Positions 35,102 through 48,859 of a stretch of 64,000 nt of DNA are shown here, piece after piece. The position numbers and the translations under genes are program-made. Within the stretch, counting starts at the first letter, position 1. Each line of letters begins with the position of its first letter. Origin of the DNA: Trileptium ribeirensis (lineage: Eukaryota > Nematoda > Enoplea > Enoplida > Thoracostomopsidae); contig JASANE010016008.1 of the NCBI GenBank assembly GCA_030248225.1, forward strand, positions 1 to 64,000, given 5' to 3'. Below the pieces are notes generated by a model. The model made no database searches. It saw nothing but the letters and a program-made list of their open reading frames with translations, and had not been told where the DNA came from.

Positions 35102-37392
35102 GATATGCGACCGCCAAAATCCAGGCATAAAACCGAGGTAACATTGCGTCCATCTGAATTAACCCATTCGATCCAATAGCCCATGCACAAGCGTATCAGA
35201 ATTAAGTTGGATGATGAAGCAGACGACATACGCAGTACACAAAAGTTCTAAACTTTGCACGTAATTAAAATCAATTTGTATCGGTATAGAATAGGATCGC
35301 ACGCAACGGAAACATCTACCAAACATAATGGGCACTTGTGTTTAATAAAACCTCTACAGTAACCCAATAAGTGACGAACAATATATACCGTTATCGGTAC
35401 CCTTAGCTTTAGCCGTAGTCTAAGCTTCACATTTTTTATAAAAGCTCCCTGTTCTAAGCTGTTTTTTCTTCTAAACATATAATATATTATTCACTGTGGA
35501 TTACTATAGAGTTTTATTGCACAGGAGTGCCCTGAATGTAAGGTTTATTGCTTTTGTTGCCATGTTATTCAATTAAAATTAGTGGCGGAATGGGAAATAA
35601 AATAATCTCGCCATAAGGAAGGCCATTCAACTTTGACTATACTCATCCTTGACTTGTTTAACACAGACGCGGAACATAAAGGCAATCAGGTATCATGGCT
35701 TTCAACTTGTGTTTCACACATTTGCTGTGGTAATGTCGGTAAAAGCGTTTGCTACTAAATATAGCATAGCGTAAGATCATGTAGACATAATTAAACATGA
35801 TAGCTTAACAGCAAATATTTTAGACAAACGAGGGATTTATTGTCCAGTAGTCATAGTTCGTGCTCAAAAGTTTTAAATTTTGAAGAGTGATGATCTAAAA
35901 ATTATCATTCCATTTCTCACTGGATAAGGGATGACAGTGCCGCACTGTAGTGGACTTGGCTTATCGATCAATATTTGTGAACACGTTGTGGGCTTGAAAT
36001 ACAGACTGTAAAAAATTTCATAACTGATTATAGGCATTTGAAAAAGTAAAACGTGAAGTGCTTCGGAAAATACATACTAGATCATATGAATACTCACAAC
36101 TTGAGGACATCGATACCTACGTATATTCCACATGTTGGACATTCATGCTCATGGGGACATGGGATTATTCCCTGAAATGTCCAGTCCTACCCCTTGCTGG
36201 AAAATTCTTATCTTCCTAGAGGTAGCCCGACCCCACAATTGCAGGCAGCCTGACCACCCTGGCGGCGCCGCAGGGGCGCAAACCATAAGCGCCGATGCCA
36301 TACCTACCTCCCACCGCACACCGACCTGGCTACCGCTATCCTGGGACCCCAGACCTTGAGCGTGTATGATATTGGAACTTGTGAGACTTAATTACTGCAA
36401 ATACGATTACAACATTATATTATTTTTCTATGCTTCCGAAATTCTGTACACCTGGATTATTGTATACATACCCACCTTGTAAATGTATTCATTGAATTGC
36501 AGCACTTTCAAAACCAAAATCACTTAAATTTTGCAGTTATCCATTGTACTTTTAGTGATGTGTTGCCTGATTAGAGCATATATTGGACGTGACCTTAATT
36601 AGCGACCCATTGGAGTGATACCACTGCAAAAGCCAATATGATGTCATGAGGAAACAAATGTCTCATCACTCCAAGTTCGGGTCAAAAAAATCTATGGAAG
36701 GTTTTGCTACAAACACATAGCTAGTACACTGTCTGACAAATATACAATAATTTTTTCGAGCAAGTAACATACTTATATTGTTGACAACATCCCAGAGTTA
36801 AAGCGGTGCAAAAGCTCACTTCCATGTCGCCAAAAGCTTAAGTTTTGGTAGCCAAAGAATCTCTTTGGTTGTTAGCAAGTTTACCATTTTCGCTGCAACT
36901 TTCATACTCCATAGGATTAGAGGTTCCAACGGGCGCAATTTTAGAGCCGTTCAAGGCCGAATAGGAATCGACCTGACTCAAATATTGAAGAGTATGTCAG
37001 AAGCCCAGTCCGACCCGAATAAAAACTCAGCAGGTCCGGTCAGCTAGACCAAAAGCCCACAACTAAATCGACTTTTATTTTTGGAAATATTATTACTTTG
37101 TACGGATTACCAAATATTGAACTGTTATTGTAGCTACATGTCAATTGAAACTATGTTATATTAGTTCATAAGTATACTAAGGCTATACAGACACATGCAT
37201 AAATTTTTAGAGTATCCAATTAACGACACTGGTCTACTTTTGTTGTCATGCACGAAAAATTATATCAGCATCACCATTTTGCTATGAGCAATATATTAAA
37301 CACTACCCAGTTCTGCTGACACAGCTCTCCGATGCACTAATTATAACGATGCATTCTGTCTTACCTTGAGTAAATATTTTACTCCACGCTAG
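35102..37392. other. No gene recognised
   Basis: AT-rich sequence with one GC-rich island at 36200-36360, which includes CCTGGCGGCGCCGCAGGGGC. The 75-codon ORF there has no recognisable domain. No supported features. Confidence 0.4.
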
Positions 37393-37589
37393 TGGATCCC
37401 GGACAACTTGAATTAGAGCTCGACTTATCAACCACACGCCATTTCGGAGCTGTTGCTAACGTCGCAAAGTATCTTCGCGCTGAACCGCTACACACTGGCC
37501 CAAGTCATCCTGAGGGGCGTTACGTTATATCGATAGAACCAAGAAAATCTTCGAGTTGTAACAATTCACCAAATAATTTTGTTATCCGC
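37393..37589 (+). CDS. Possible exon of an unidentified gene
   Basis: A 197-nt open segment between CCACGCTAG and a donor GTAAGG. It starts in phase 1 and ends in phase 0. Its composition is coding-like (LELELDLSTTRHFGAVANV, then PSHPEGRYVISIEP). I do not recognise the family. No partner exon was found within several kilobases on either side, so it may be an isolated exon of a gene with long introns or a chance open stretch. Confidence 0.35.
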
Positions 37590-40200
37590 GTAAGGAACAT
37601 CTTTATTTGTATTGTGTCTATCTTAATTTATGTCGTTTCAAACTTTTGTTGCTTGATATCAAGATTCCAGGTTTTCGAAAATCGGCCGGGACCGTTTCGG
37701 TCCTAACCGTTTACTTCGACACGTAACCTTGTTGGGTATGTCTTTGACTTCAATCTCACGTGAATTGGTGCTCCTGATTATAAAACTCAAAGCGCCAATT
37801 TTAGCTCAAACTTATGTAAATTTTATGAGTTTCTGATCAATGTGCCTTTGTGTACCATTAGCTATTTTTTTAGGCAGCAAAAGTGATGACAGTCTGTTTA
37901 AAGTCAAGGATCTCTACCATTTTAAGCATTCTACAGACAAACCAGGGTGGTTTCGATAAAGATTATTGCACCATTCTGAAATACTAAGCCTACATAGGAA
38001 GCCGTAGACGGGTGTTAATATGACTGTGTCCCGCCTTTAGGGTATGTACCCCTTATAGACACTTATGACTGGAAATGCCACCCAAATCAAGTGGACGTCA
38101 CGGTCTCTCAATTCGGAAAGCCCGATACAGTTTGTTTATTTGAATCACTTACTCTAGATAACAACAATAATTAACAAAATTACAACCAAAGCACCATCTC
38201 GTCTATTCTTAGCCCCCACCAGAACATAATCAGTACTCCTAAACCGAATACACTTTTACAGTACAACGGTCGATATATCCTCGTAATATTTTAAAGAGTA
38301 TTAAAATACAGATTTTAAGCGTGATTTCTTAAACATTTACAAGATACAAGTACAGTTCACATGCAGGCATTATGCGAAACGCAAAAATCACGCAATATAG
38401 TTTCGAAGGTTGCAGAACAACCCAAATCTTTCACAAATGGTATTTCAGAAATTTCCCTGGAAAATCAGTATTACACGAAACGTCCTCAAAACAGCAAACA
38501 TCAAAGCTAATTTATCGTTGGTTATCGCATAAGGCCGACTGCTACAGTTACATACAAATTTGAAACCAGACACATGATGTAAAGCCTAACAAATGTCGAA
38601 AACAATGTTAATTCGAAAGTGGATGTGAAGTAGAAGATAATCTAGATAATCTCCGTTTTCTTATAGGCGAAATATATTTAGCTGGTAAATGGGTGTTTTA
38701 TCATAACATAGTTTTCAGAACCTAAATCAGGAGTAAAGGAGACCCATAAAAATCTATGATCAAGTTTTCTCTGACCTTACCTATGCGACCATCCGACAAT
38801 CAACAATAAAACATTTGGAAAGAAGTTAGCAAGTAAACAGTCCTCAGTTCTAATCAAATTCATATCGACTTTTTTCTTGGCGCTATGTTTTAGTTAAATT
38901 TATTTAATGTATTTTTAGATTCTTGCAGCCAAAAAATTATCAATATTAAAGGTGGTGATAGTATTGGGACCAGTCAAAAAGCTTAGGAATGAACATTTCG
39001 GCATTTCGCACCGTTTGTATCCTTGTATGACGATATTTTCGATTTTTTGTGTTGTCGGCGGCCTCCCCTTGGTACCAAAAAAATTTTGAAAATTAAAGTA
39101 CCATTTGAACCGTACTGATGAGCTAATGCTGAGTCTAAAGTTGCCCAAATCCACTGAATGTTCTTGAGTACAATGAATTGAACCTCTTAGCTGCCGCTCG
39201 CGATGCTCAGGGTGCTGAAAAGAATTTGTGTCCAGACCGTCTCTCGCCTGAAAACATTAGAAAAAGACTATGATGTGAACTGAGCGTGAAAATGAACGGT
39301 TTTCGATTGATATGTGCGTTTCATATGGGATTTAATTGGTAATTCGAGTAAGCAAGTCAAAAATATTTGTGTTCTTATAGTAAAAATAACAAATTGAGGT
39401 AGGATTTTGTTTAAAACAGCCAAAACGGTCCACTATAGAATCTCTTTATGCAACTCTGTAATATTTAACCAGTTACTATTATGACAAATGAGATTTCCAA
39501 CGAGAACTACTAGCCAAGTGGCAAAATGACTTAGGTTGTAGAACAGAAAGCGTGTATATCCAGCCAACAAGGAGGTTGATGAATACAAACAATTATAGTG
39601 TTTTGCTCAAAGAACATGTCAATAACAATGCCATCGAGCAGCCATCCGGTAACGATTTTGAATCAGGGGACAAGCTAAGGTGAAACACTTCTGACGGCAG
39701 GCTAAAGTAAGACATGGCATATCTTGGACAAGCTACGATAGAACACATCTACGAGCAAGCTAAGGCAAAACACGTAATCGAGTTGCAACCTAAATAAAAC
39801 TCTCTGTCTGCTCTTGGTTTCATAGAGAGGACGCAAAATTAATAGCGCGCTTACCCAACTGGATTTTTGACTATTATCTCTTGCAGAAGTCATTAATAAG
39901 AATGGTGGCGGACGCAGAAATGGCCGAAATCAAATAGTTTCAAATTTGTGTACACATGGCTGTAATTTAGACAGTTGGACCAGCGCAAACACAATGCTAG
40001 GTGCACTCCTACACCGTATAAATAAGAGAAATTCCGAAAATCCATCAGCTCAGTGATGGCTTACTTATGCGTGAAATTCACTGAAAAAAGACTTGTTGGC
40101 ACACATACCCGGTAAATGATGAAACTCGGATCGGTCTGTTCCATAAATACAGATGTATTATTATACATGCATTTATTTATATATGCATTATCATTTTGTT
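37590..40200. other. No gene recognised
   Basis: No exon, RNA gene or strong repeat was recognised. ORFs at 38372-38563, 38915-39154 and 39702-39893 look random. Confidence 0.4.
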
Positions 40201-40214
40201 TAATAAACGCTATT

Positions 40215-42330
40215 AAATTAGAGCGTTAGACATCCTTTTAGACCCAATTTCAAAAGTTCTTGTACAAAGCAATAGGCTCTCCGTATAACCAAGAATACTT
40301 GGTACTTAAATCGTATTGTCAATATCTAGGATTACCAACAGACTGCCTTACTTCAACATTCCGTGAAAGAAAATTGGTAAGGGAATCAAAAAGATTTATT
40401 TTGGAGATAAGCGTGCCACCGAGAGACGTCTATTTATAACACATGTACTTTCTTTACTGCAGAATAATCCGGAATTTGCTGGTTGTAAGCCGTTTATCTG
40501 TCCTGATCTAACGAGAAAGGAACGCGATCAAATGGTAAACTTCAAACTAGGTTACAAGTATGCCGCGACGAATCTGGAGATGATTTAGTCGTTCTAGTTG
40601 GTAAAATTACTAAACGTTCTGCTGGTCCCCGTCCATCGCCAGTCCAAAAATAATTACTGTGAAAATGGGAAACTGAACATTGAATCTAGTTCTGAATCAA
40701 TTAATACCTTAATTCCTGTAACTGTGCTTAATTGGCGATTTATTGGCAGTAAGATACCCGATTTACAATATTTTGTTGTAACCACCTGATATTTTTATAT
40801 GTTTATGTGAAATCTGGCCTTTAGATTATGATGATTGAGCACATGCTGTTGTATGAGACAGCAAATGTGGAAAAAGTTTTGGTGGTGGTGGTGTAATGTT
40901 GTGAATTCCCTGTGTTAATAATTATGTCATAAATAATACTATTGCAAATGAATATGTCGAGGAAATTTTTGTTAACAATTATTTGAAAAACAATGATTGT
41001 TCGAATTATGGGTCTGTTATGGAACGCCTTCAACTTAAAACTATTATCGATTATTTCAGTGGTAGACGCATTACGTAATATTGGTCTTGCTAATCACATG
41101 GCAATATTTCTAGTGCGGATTTTTATAATTCAAGCATTTCTTGGGTGGCATATCCACAAATATGTGAGGTCCAAAGTTCAAATTTTTATACTTCTGTGAT
41201 TAGGATTTGGTTTTTTACACTTTATTTCTGTGGCCACTCAGCAGGTAATGTATTAGACCTTGTGTTCGTAAACAATATTGACATGGTCTCTCAAGCGCGT
41301 AGACTTAGATATAATTCAGAGCTGAATCAGATATCTTTACATCCAACAATGACAGAGATTTTTGATGTTTTCTCAAAACTTAGTTTACATCGAAATCATC
41401 CACTTCAGTTATTATTTAAAACGGAGATTTGCTAGTTGACGACAAGTCCAATGGAATACAGACAACGGTATTTATCTTTCAACTAGCCTTGTGACTAACC
41501 AAACAGTAAACAACATTGACTTTGGCGAAGAAATATTAGCTAAATATATGAATTGTTTGGCACCTACAGTCAATTTCGGATTTGTTCTATTTGTCACTAT
41601 TTCTTATAAGCAAACGTTGTTTATTTTTGATCAAATAACTTTCTATACTGTTTACAAAATCCTTTATCCGGGGGCGTATTCCCAGTGAATGAAAAATTGC
41701 ATGTGTAATCCTTATTGATAAAAAACGTGACAAGAGTTCGGTAAACATTTACGGACTTATTAGTCTACTTTGTGTTTGTAGCAAGTTAATGGAAGCTATT
41801 GTATGAGATTCAACTGTGTCTTTTTAGAAGAGAATAGCCTGATTAGAAAAGCGCAGTTGGGCTTAAGAAAAAACAGGTCTACGACTGTACAATTGGTATA
41901 AGCCTTTAACTAGTGTATTTTGGCAGTACACCAAACCAAACTCAAAGATAACATACATTTTGACATGTCAAAGGCATTCGATTCTGCAAGTTGTCCAAAA
42001 CTTTTGAAACCACAGCTTTTTGGCGTTGCTGGTTCTTATTTTCTTAATGATTATCTAATTGGGCGACAACAAAGCATATGTAACTGTTGGCAACGCCGAA
42101 TCTGGATTCTTGCCAGCAACTTCTGAAATACATCAAAGAACTGTAATGTTGTAATTGTCTGTTATATTTCTTATATTCATTTAAGGACTTAAAATTTACT
42201 ACCTCACGCATATGTCTCAACTTGTTTGCCGATGATGCCGAACTATTCAGTTATACTTTCTGTTCATAGGAGGCGCTTGGACATTAGAAAGTACTTCTTT
42301 CCAAATCGTATTGTTCCAAACTGAAACTCA
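40215..42330 (+). mobile_element. Non-LTR retrotransposon (CR1/Jockey-like LINE), heavily decayed
   Basis: Fragments appear in the expected order but in several frames. An ORF1-end-like segment lies near 40460-40530 (KPFICPDLTRKERDQ). Endonuclease remnants are GGGV near 40880 and GNVLDLVFVNNID near 41250-41285. Reverse transcriptase motifs are KKRDKSSVNIYGLISLL near 41720-41770 (the K-G-D-x-x-x-x-N-Y-R-P-I-S-L-L block), QLGLRKNRSTTVQL near 41857, HFDMSKAFDSA at 41955-41990 and LFADDAELFSYT near 42217-42255 (the F/Y-A-D-D active-site box). Stops and frameshifts are frequent, so it is inactive. CR1 versus Jockey cannot be told by eye. Confidence 0.75.
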
Positions 42331-45105
42331 TTTCAGATTCAGTGAAAATATAGTTGAAGCCAGTTCTCGTAACAGTTTCAAAATTTCTCTGCTTTCTTAG
42401 GGGTAGTAACATAGACGCCGGCCAATCAGTCCAGCATCTTTGCTTTAACTTCTTTAGTATATTGTTTTTCCGGTGAACATATGTTAAAATATTGTTTTTC
42501 TTTATATTCTAACATAACTTTTGTCATATTTTTGCCATTTCTATTTAATACAGTGAGCACATTTTTATATAATAATAAACTTGACAAACCTAACAGTCGA
42601 TGATGATCGACGATATTGAAGAGTATGATACTCTTCAGATTTGCCATGTCAAAGCCGGGGTACGTCGCGTTCGTTTTCGCCCTTATACTCCCCCTTCTGA
42701 TTTATGACTTACCAAATTGGTCCTAAACATATCTACTCCACCAGTGTGCATTGACCACCACATCCAGAACAATCGTTCTTACATCACCAAACTATACCGC
42801 ACCCATGTTCTTGTGCCACCAAATTTACTCCCCACCAATGTTCTTGGACCACTAAATTTACCACCCCTCCCCGGCTCATTTACAGCTAAATTACACCCTA
42901 CCTATGTTCTTAGACCAACTTTTCAGACCCTGCCAGGTTTTGGAGCGCTATTTCGAACCCTCCCCATCGCCAGGTTTCTGTGGAGCCGAACATTTAAAAA
43001 ATAGTTTACCTTTTAGTCTTCGCCGTTGCGACATATGCCTGTTATAAATTAAAGCTGTCTTAGTATGAGTTTAAGCAACTGTCACAACAAAACTTTGAGC
43101 ATAGCCAAAATCAATTGTAACATACACATTAGTACTTTTAATATATTTAGCATCGCCAAATTCTAGCTTTGCGTATTGCAGCGGCCAATGTTTATTGAGC
43201 TCGTCCTGTAGACTAGTGTATGCCATTACTCGCTCGCTTTGTGACAATCCGCATGAATATGACCGACAGCTAAACATGACAGCTGTTTTCGCATGCTATT
43301 TCTGGTGTTGGCAGTAGACTGTCAAGATATAGATACATAGATACGTTGACATACAAAGTATTTCGCAAGAATTAAAGGTTAAAATTAGATATCATAAGTT
43401 TTGTAGGTATTTAACCTTATGCCGAATTTATACCATCTAATTTACAGTTATTATAAAAGACATTGGAATGAATGACATGCAATGAATCAGCTGTTTGTAA
43501 AATATCTTAGCATCTTTAGTGAGAAGTGACTGTAAGCTGCGAAGGAAACTTTGTGTTTTATTAAAACCGTAGAAAACTACGGTTCTCTACGGGGGTTGGT
43601 TTATCAGATACTACAGTTTTCGGCCACTGTTTGTAAAACACATAAAAGTGCAGCTTTTTGCAAACGTTGGTCTGTGTTACCTTTTTGATGTGTGCGGTTT
43701 TCTGTGTCGTGTTGCAAATTTGTTGCAAATTGTTCTAGTTTAATGCACGGAAGTTTTAAGGTCATCAAAAATAAATTACTGTTAGTTAGCCTTTTAAAGT
43801 GCAACTAAAATCACGTCACCGAGTGATAAGCACAAGTGAAATTAACAACTATGACCAAACACTTGTATTTTATATATTCAGTGATAAGTATCTACATACG
43901 TGTGCACAGGATATAGTTTGAGAGTTTTTGAATAATGTCGTGGCTCTACAATAATAATACATATAGTTGTCACCATTGGGTTTACCTTTATGTAATAGAA
44001 GACCTTAGTTTCGGAAGAAAGCATGTTTCCATTCTGTAACTGGTCAACTCAAAGATAAGCATGCTTGCATGCTATGTCACGTCGTAGTCAAGAGTAAACG
44101 TCACATAGGAATCTCAAAAATTATCGAAATCAATCACATAGCTAGTGTTTTCAATATTCACGTTATAAACTATGTAATTAATGAATGTTTCGTTCAATTC
44201 TAAATAACTCAGCAACCGTTCGACATATTTGGCTGAATTATTTTCTATTGGGTGGCTTTAAAGCAATATTATGCAACCTTTTCAACTGCAATATTATGCA
44301 TATATCTCCGCTTGGTCAGGAGCAGGGTCAAATAACATCATGTTTCATTCTAATATCAGACCGTTTTTGGCATTATCGTTCGTTGTGTTTGTGTGGTATT
44401 GTGTTTCAACTAGAGTCAACCGATTTAGCTCATATTTTCACAGCCGATGAGCCCTTAGGTGGCTTGCGTGTGGCAACAATATCGATGAGATATACACTCG
44501 TACGAGGAAAATGGTCGACAAGTTTAAATTTCAGTGCCAATGCGAAACCAATTTTGCTGGGTCATTTCGGTGATAAGTCTGAAAACTTCCTATCTAATAG
44601 CCGTTAATCTAAAGTTTAATATACCATGGCAAAAGCATTGCTGAACTCAGTCGAAAAGTGTCAAAATTATTTTAATTAGTTCATGAATTAAGGAGCTACA
44701 CCCCCTTATGTAAAACATTAAGTCTTAGCCTAAACTTTAACAATCAGTTCACCTGATTTTCATGTTGTACGAATCAGAAAAATAATTTTCCGAAATTTTT
44801 CCGGTTAACAAATAATTGAAAAAAATTTCATAAACATGGTTCTAATGTGGTTTTTTTATTCGCGTCGACGTGCAAAGTCAACTGGTAACAATGTTATTGG
44901 CGTTTCTTCGAAATTACCATTTTTGCACCGGAAGCGTAGGTAGAACCTAAAAGGCCCATTTCGTTATTACAGAGTATAAAATCAAATTTGTCAAAAACTG
45001 ATCCAATTTGGCTCATATGTTCACAGGCATAATCATTACGTTAGGTTTATACATGGTGCATAGTGTCGTCCTCATCGTCAATGGTCCTTTACAGTTTCAT
45101 TATCG
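42331..45105. other. No gene recognised; two weak coding-like ORFs
   Basis: A minus-strand ORF at 43071-43277 (TSLQDELNKHWPLQYAKLEF in the middle) and a plus-strand ORF at 44185-44607 have somewhat coding-like composition, but no recognised domains or clear splice sites. A hairpin (ACCGTAGAAAACTACGGT) lies at 43567-43584. Nothing else is supported. Confidence 0.35.
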
Positions 45106-45107
45106 TA

Positions 45108-45380
45108 AAGGCGTGTTCACACACTCAAGCTTTTTGCTCAAATTTTGATCTAAGTTTGAAAGCATCTTTTTTGCATTTTTGGTAAATTTGAATGTTTGAA
45201 CACTGTTCAAACTTTTCAAGAATATTCCTGTAGCCAATCACCGACCAGATACATTACTTGAAAAAGTTTGAGGTCAAATTTTGTTCTCAAATTTTGAAAT
45301 ATCCCAATTTTTCGTTAAAAAGTTGCCGTCAAATTTTGATCAAAATATGAGCAAAAGGTTTGAGAGTGTGAACACGCCTT
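45108..45380. mobile_element. 273-bp MITE with TA target duplication
   Basis: Terminal inverted repeats start AAGGCGTGTTCACAC and extend, imperfectly, about 40 bp through TTTTGCTCAAATTTTGATC. TA dinucleotides flank both ends (45106-45107 and 45381-45382). There is no ORF. The interior is rich in CAAATTTTGA words on both strands, so much of the element could fold. TA flanks suggest mobilisation by a Tc1/mariner-type transposase, though other superfamilies also make TA duplications. Confidence 0.75.
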
Positions 45381-45382
45381 TA

Positions 45383-48079
45383 GCATAAACTTTTTAAAGT
45401 AATGTATCTAAGTAAAATTCAATCATTGCTACCAACCCAACGGTCTCAGCGCACCATCTAGTATCCTGAACAGCAGTGTAAATAACCCAATATGGTACAA
45501 GATCGTAAGTGCAATATTAAACTCTAGTCATTAAACTCTAGTCAGTTTTGAATAAACAGCAAGTTTAATATGATAATCAGTTTATATAATTCTGTATTAG
45601 CTTAGTTAAAAATATAAACAGAAACGCGGTCTCACATGCACAAAGCATAGTTTTGTTTGAAGTTTCTTTACTTATGTTATGCCCAAACATTATTAGAATT
45701 AGAAAATATTTATCTTTGAGTTTCAACAAAGACAAATCACTCAAAAGTTAATATACTAATTGCCGGTATATGTCTTTGCACAGTTTGTTTAGGTCCTTTG
45801 TAACACAGGCGCAACTTTCAACTAGAACGTTCAAAACAAGCTAAAAAGTTTAAAGTACAAAAACCATTCACCCACCTCAGGGCAGAGCACAGAAAAATGG
45901 GGGTAAAGATGCACCACAAACACTACATCAAGACGAGTTAAAGTAAAGCGTATATTTTAAGTTAAATATACTTAATCGATCTTTAATCTCTGGTTTTTGC
46001 ATTTATAAAATGTACTAGTTATTTGAATTTAGGCTCTTAACTCGGCTCGGCTTACAGACAGCTCGGCGCGGTTCGGCTTTCCGAAACCTTTTATAAAGCA
46101 AAAACACAATTATAACAACCGCCGACAGCAAGAAGGGCCGAGATTAAATCAAAAGCTATAAAAAACAATGTATAGATCCTTTGGTGGTTTCTATATTACG
46201 TTTCGCTTTCTCTAATGTTATTAAATGTCAAACTTATATTATCAGGAGCCTAGGGGCCGAGAAGAGCCTGCCTTTTAATGGAACGGCCAAGCAGAACCGG
46301 GCATTGTTCAGGAAAATCCCGCTCTTTCTCACCTCTACATTATACTCTCCAACGTTTTTAGTTCTTGAGGCTTCGCTCGCTTGGATAAGAATTTTCGAAG
46401 TGTTGAGAGATGCAGATTAGTTGTAGCTTTACCTTACCATGTGTTCCCGTTCCGAAAGAGGATTGAATAATAACGACCGAGACAAAACTCGAACAGATAA
46501 AAATACTAAAACACATTAAGGCTGAAATGATCTATGACAACTTGCCTGGATTGGTAATATTAACAGCTAAAATTCTTGTATTCGTCGAAACGCATGATGC
46601 AGAGTTGGACAGGCCGCAATGTCACCTAAAAACTACCTCTAAACTTGCGAATTTTTAAATTATCATTTAACTATCGTAAATTGCGCTTGTAACATTAAAA
46701 AAATCGTAGTGAAAATACCGAAGTATTACAAAAAATTAAGAGCTAATTTAGTTACTATGCTAGCCAATAATGTATAGAACAGCTTCTTATTCCTACGCTA
46801 AATGCTAATTTGACAAATAAAGCTGGAAACTAGGTAAAATAGTATATATTCTGTTTTAAAATCCGATACCAAGATTCAGTTAGTACAGCGTAGTTCGTTA
46901 AATTACTTAATGCCTTTTACAGCACTATGCAAATGTCGTTTTGCGAATTTATCCCTATGGTTGACAGAAGTTGGATCCAAAAGTTTAAACAACACTTTTA
47001 CCATTCGTACAGGATTGCGTAATGACAAAAAAGGCTAGTTTTATATTTGGCAATCGGAAATCACGCAATATTAATGACAAAACTAGTCGGCCCCAGAGCA
47101 AATAATCATTACTCGATTTTGGCAAACAACAAAGTTTATTTTTCACCACCATCATACTGGATGGGTGTACATTGAATGTATAGGGTATTTAACATCATAC
47201 ATGTGGTTTTATACGAAATGCATCACTAAAATGCCTCAACTGGTTTTGCTGTGTTACACTATTTCTATTTAACAAGCCAATGTTTCGTGCAAAATGACAC
47301 ATTGTATACCTGTAACATGTAAAATTTTGATGTAGTAACGCCACCAGCATAATCCCTTCATTATTTGAAAGACAACTAGCAAAAAACTGATTGCAATATA
47401 ACAAGCGAAATCTCGAAATGAAATTGAAAAACAACCAAATCTTATGTATGATATTGCTTTGTAAACTAATATACTAACGGTTCAAACTTTTTGTCACGAC
47501 GAGGAATGATCGCGTTACCCTAGAGCATTATTTATTAAGCAGAAATTTTTAAAGTCCATGTGGGTTTTTTAATGCTGTCACTAAGTTTTTTATTTTAAAG
47601 GAGTTAAATGAGATGCATGGAATCATTCAATAGTCTGTGGTTGGTTTCGATTTTATTCTTTGATGAAAATCGCAATTTTCGAGTTGCAGTGGTAATTTTC
47701 GCGCTACGCTTGTCACGGCGGTTCACGAAACGTCTGTCACAAGCATACTTATGTGCAAAACATTTTCCAAAACATTTATTGGAGTTACCCATGGGTAGTA
47801 AAAACTTACAAGAAACATGATAAATGTAAGCATTAATTATCTGAGTCGAATGGTTAAAACCAGCTAGATTTTGCTGTGGGGTTTAACGAGCTAAGAACGA
47901 TTGCTATAACGAGATATAGACGATAATTTTCTGTGTTCCTTTTTCTGCATTATTCAACTTAGATCGTCATTGCGTTACGAAACGTGTACAAAATTATCCT
48001 TGCAGCAAGAATTTTTTTCGAAAATTTTCAGTACCAAAGGTAACCTCGAAAACTGTGCCATAAAGTTTCCAATTTCAGT
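45383..48079. other. No gene recognised
   Basis: 2.7 kb of AT-rich sequence upstream of the BEL/Pao element. ORFs present are short, unconserved or antisense pairs. Confidence 0.4.
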
Positions 48080-48407
48080 TGTGGTGACACGTCACCAGCC
48101 CCGTTTTATTATCGTGATATGCACGGTGTTTTGCATATCGTGAACTGTAGCTACGTTGCATATGTGTGTTTGCGATTATGTTTTTCATACGGCTGCTTCT
48201 ACTCGGTTTTTTCGTCAATCTTGTTAGATTAGTGTTTATGTTCAAAATAAATGTTTTTCTGATTTTACTAAGGCCTAGTCGTAGTTCAGAGAGACGTCTC
48301 ACGGTTCAAAAATGATTAGGCGACCTTCATTATAACTGGCGTTATTCACAATAAATTTATTCCATTTATTCAATATAACGTACCTTAACCCATCCCGTGG
48401 CGTGACA
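48080..48407 (+). repeat. 5' LTR of the BEL/Pao element
   Basis: 328 bp, TG...CA, starting TGTGGTGACACGTCACC and ending GTGGCGTGACA. The start holds the palindrome GGTGACACGTCACC, and the last 11 bp partly mirror it. AATAAA at 48246-48251 is the likely polyadenylation signal in the LTR. It also carries a duplicated GATATGCA/GCATATCG inverted pair at 48116-48140. Confidence 0.93.
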
Positions 48408-48425
48408 TGGTGCCGCAAGCCTGGA
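48408..48425 (+). other. Primer-binding site
   Basis: TGGTGCCGCAAGCCTGGA directly abuts the 5' LTR. It begins TGG, complementary to the CCA end of a tRNA, as expected for a reverse-transcription primer site. The tRNA species cannot be named by eye. Confidence 0.6.
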
Positions 48426-48859
48426 ACTTGATTGGCCAAATTTTAACGTAAAGCAGTGTTCCAGACAGTGTTTGCCGATTCGCACATCCATTAGAATGGA
48501 ATTTAGTCTTCCAGGCAGTCAATCTTCAAAGTTTGGAATAACTTTTTCAGTTCAAAATGTACGTCCAATTTGTTTTCTCGAATCCCGGGGTCATACGTCG
48601 GACACTCCCATTTCCGTTTCGTGATTACTCAGACACTAACGCCGAGCAATTGTCGGTAGCAACCCTGCTTGCATTGCTCTTCCGTCCAACTTTAGCAAGA
48701 ACTGCTAAAAACAAAAACTGCTAAATTTTTGCTTCGGTATCTTTTCCACTTGTCTTTAGCAGTTGTTGCTAAGACACCGCTTGAATCTTGAACATCCTTT
48801 CCGTCGATCTGCGTTTGTCACTAGCAGTTGTTGCTAAGACATCGCTTCGGTCGAACGCA
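48426..48859 (+). promoter_or_regulatory. Leader of the BEL/Pao element with repeated small hairpins
   Basis: Between the primer-binding site and the first gag ATG, the block TAGCAGTTGTTGCTAAGACA followed by CGCTT occurs twice (about 48761-48786 and 48823-48848). A related AGCAAGAACTGCT lies near 48692. Each can form an AGCA...TGCT hairpin. Similar CAGCA...TGCTG elements lie in the 3' untranslated region. A packaging or dimerisation role is an inference. Confidence 0.4.

Noticed and set aside
44185..44607. 140-codon plus-strand ORF as a gene
   Set aside because: No recognisable domain, no splice or poly(A) context, and composition close to the surrounding AT-rich sequence.
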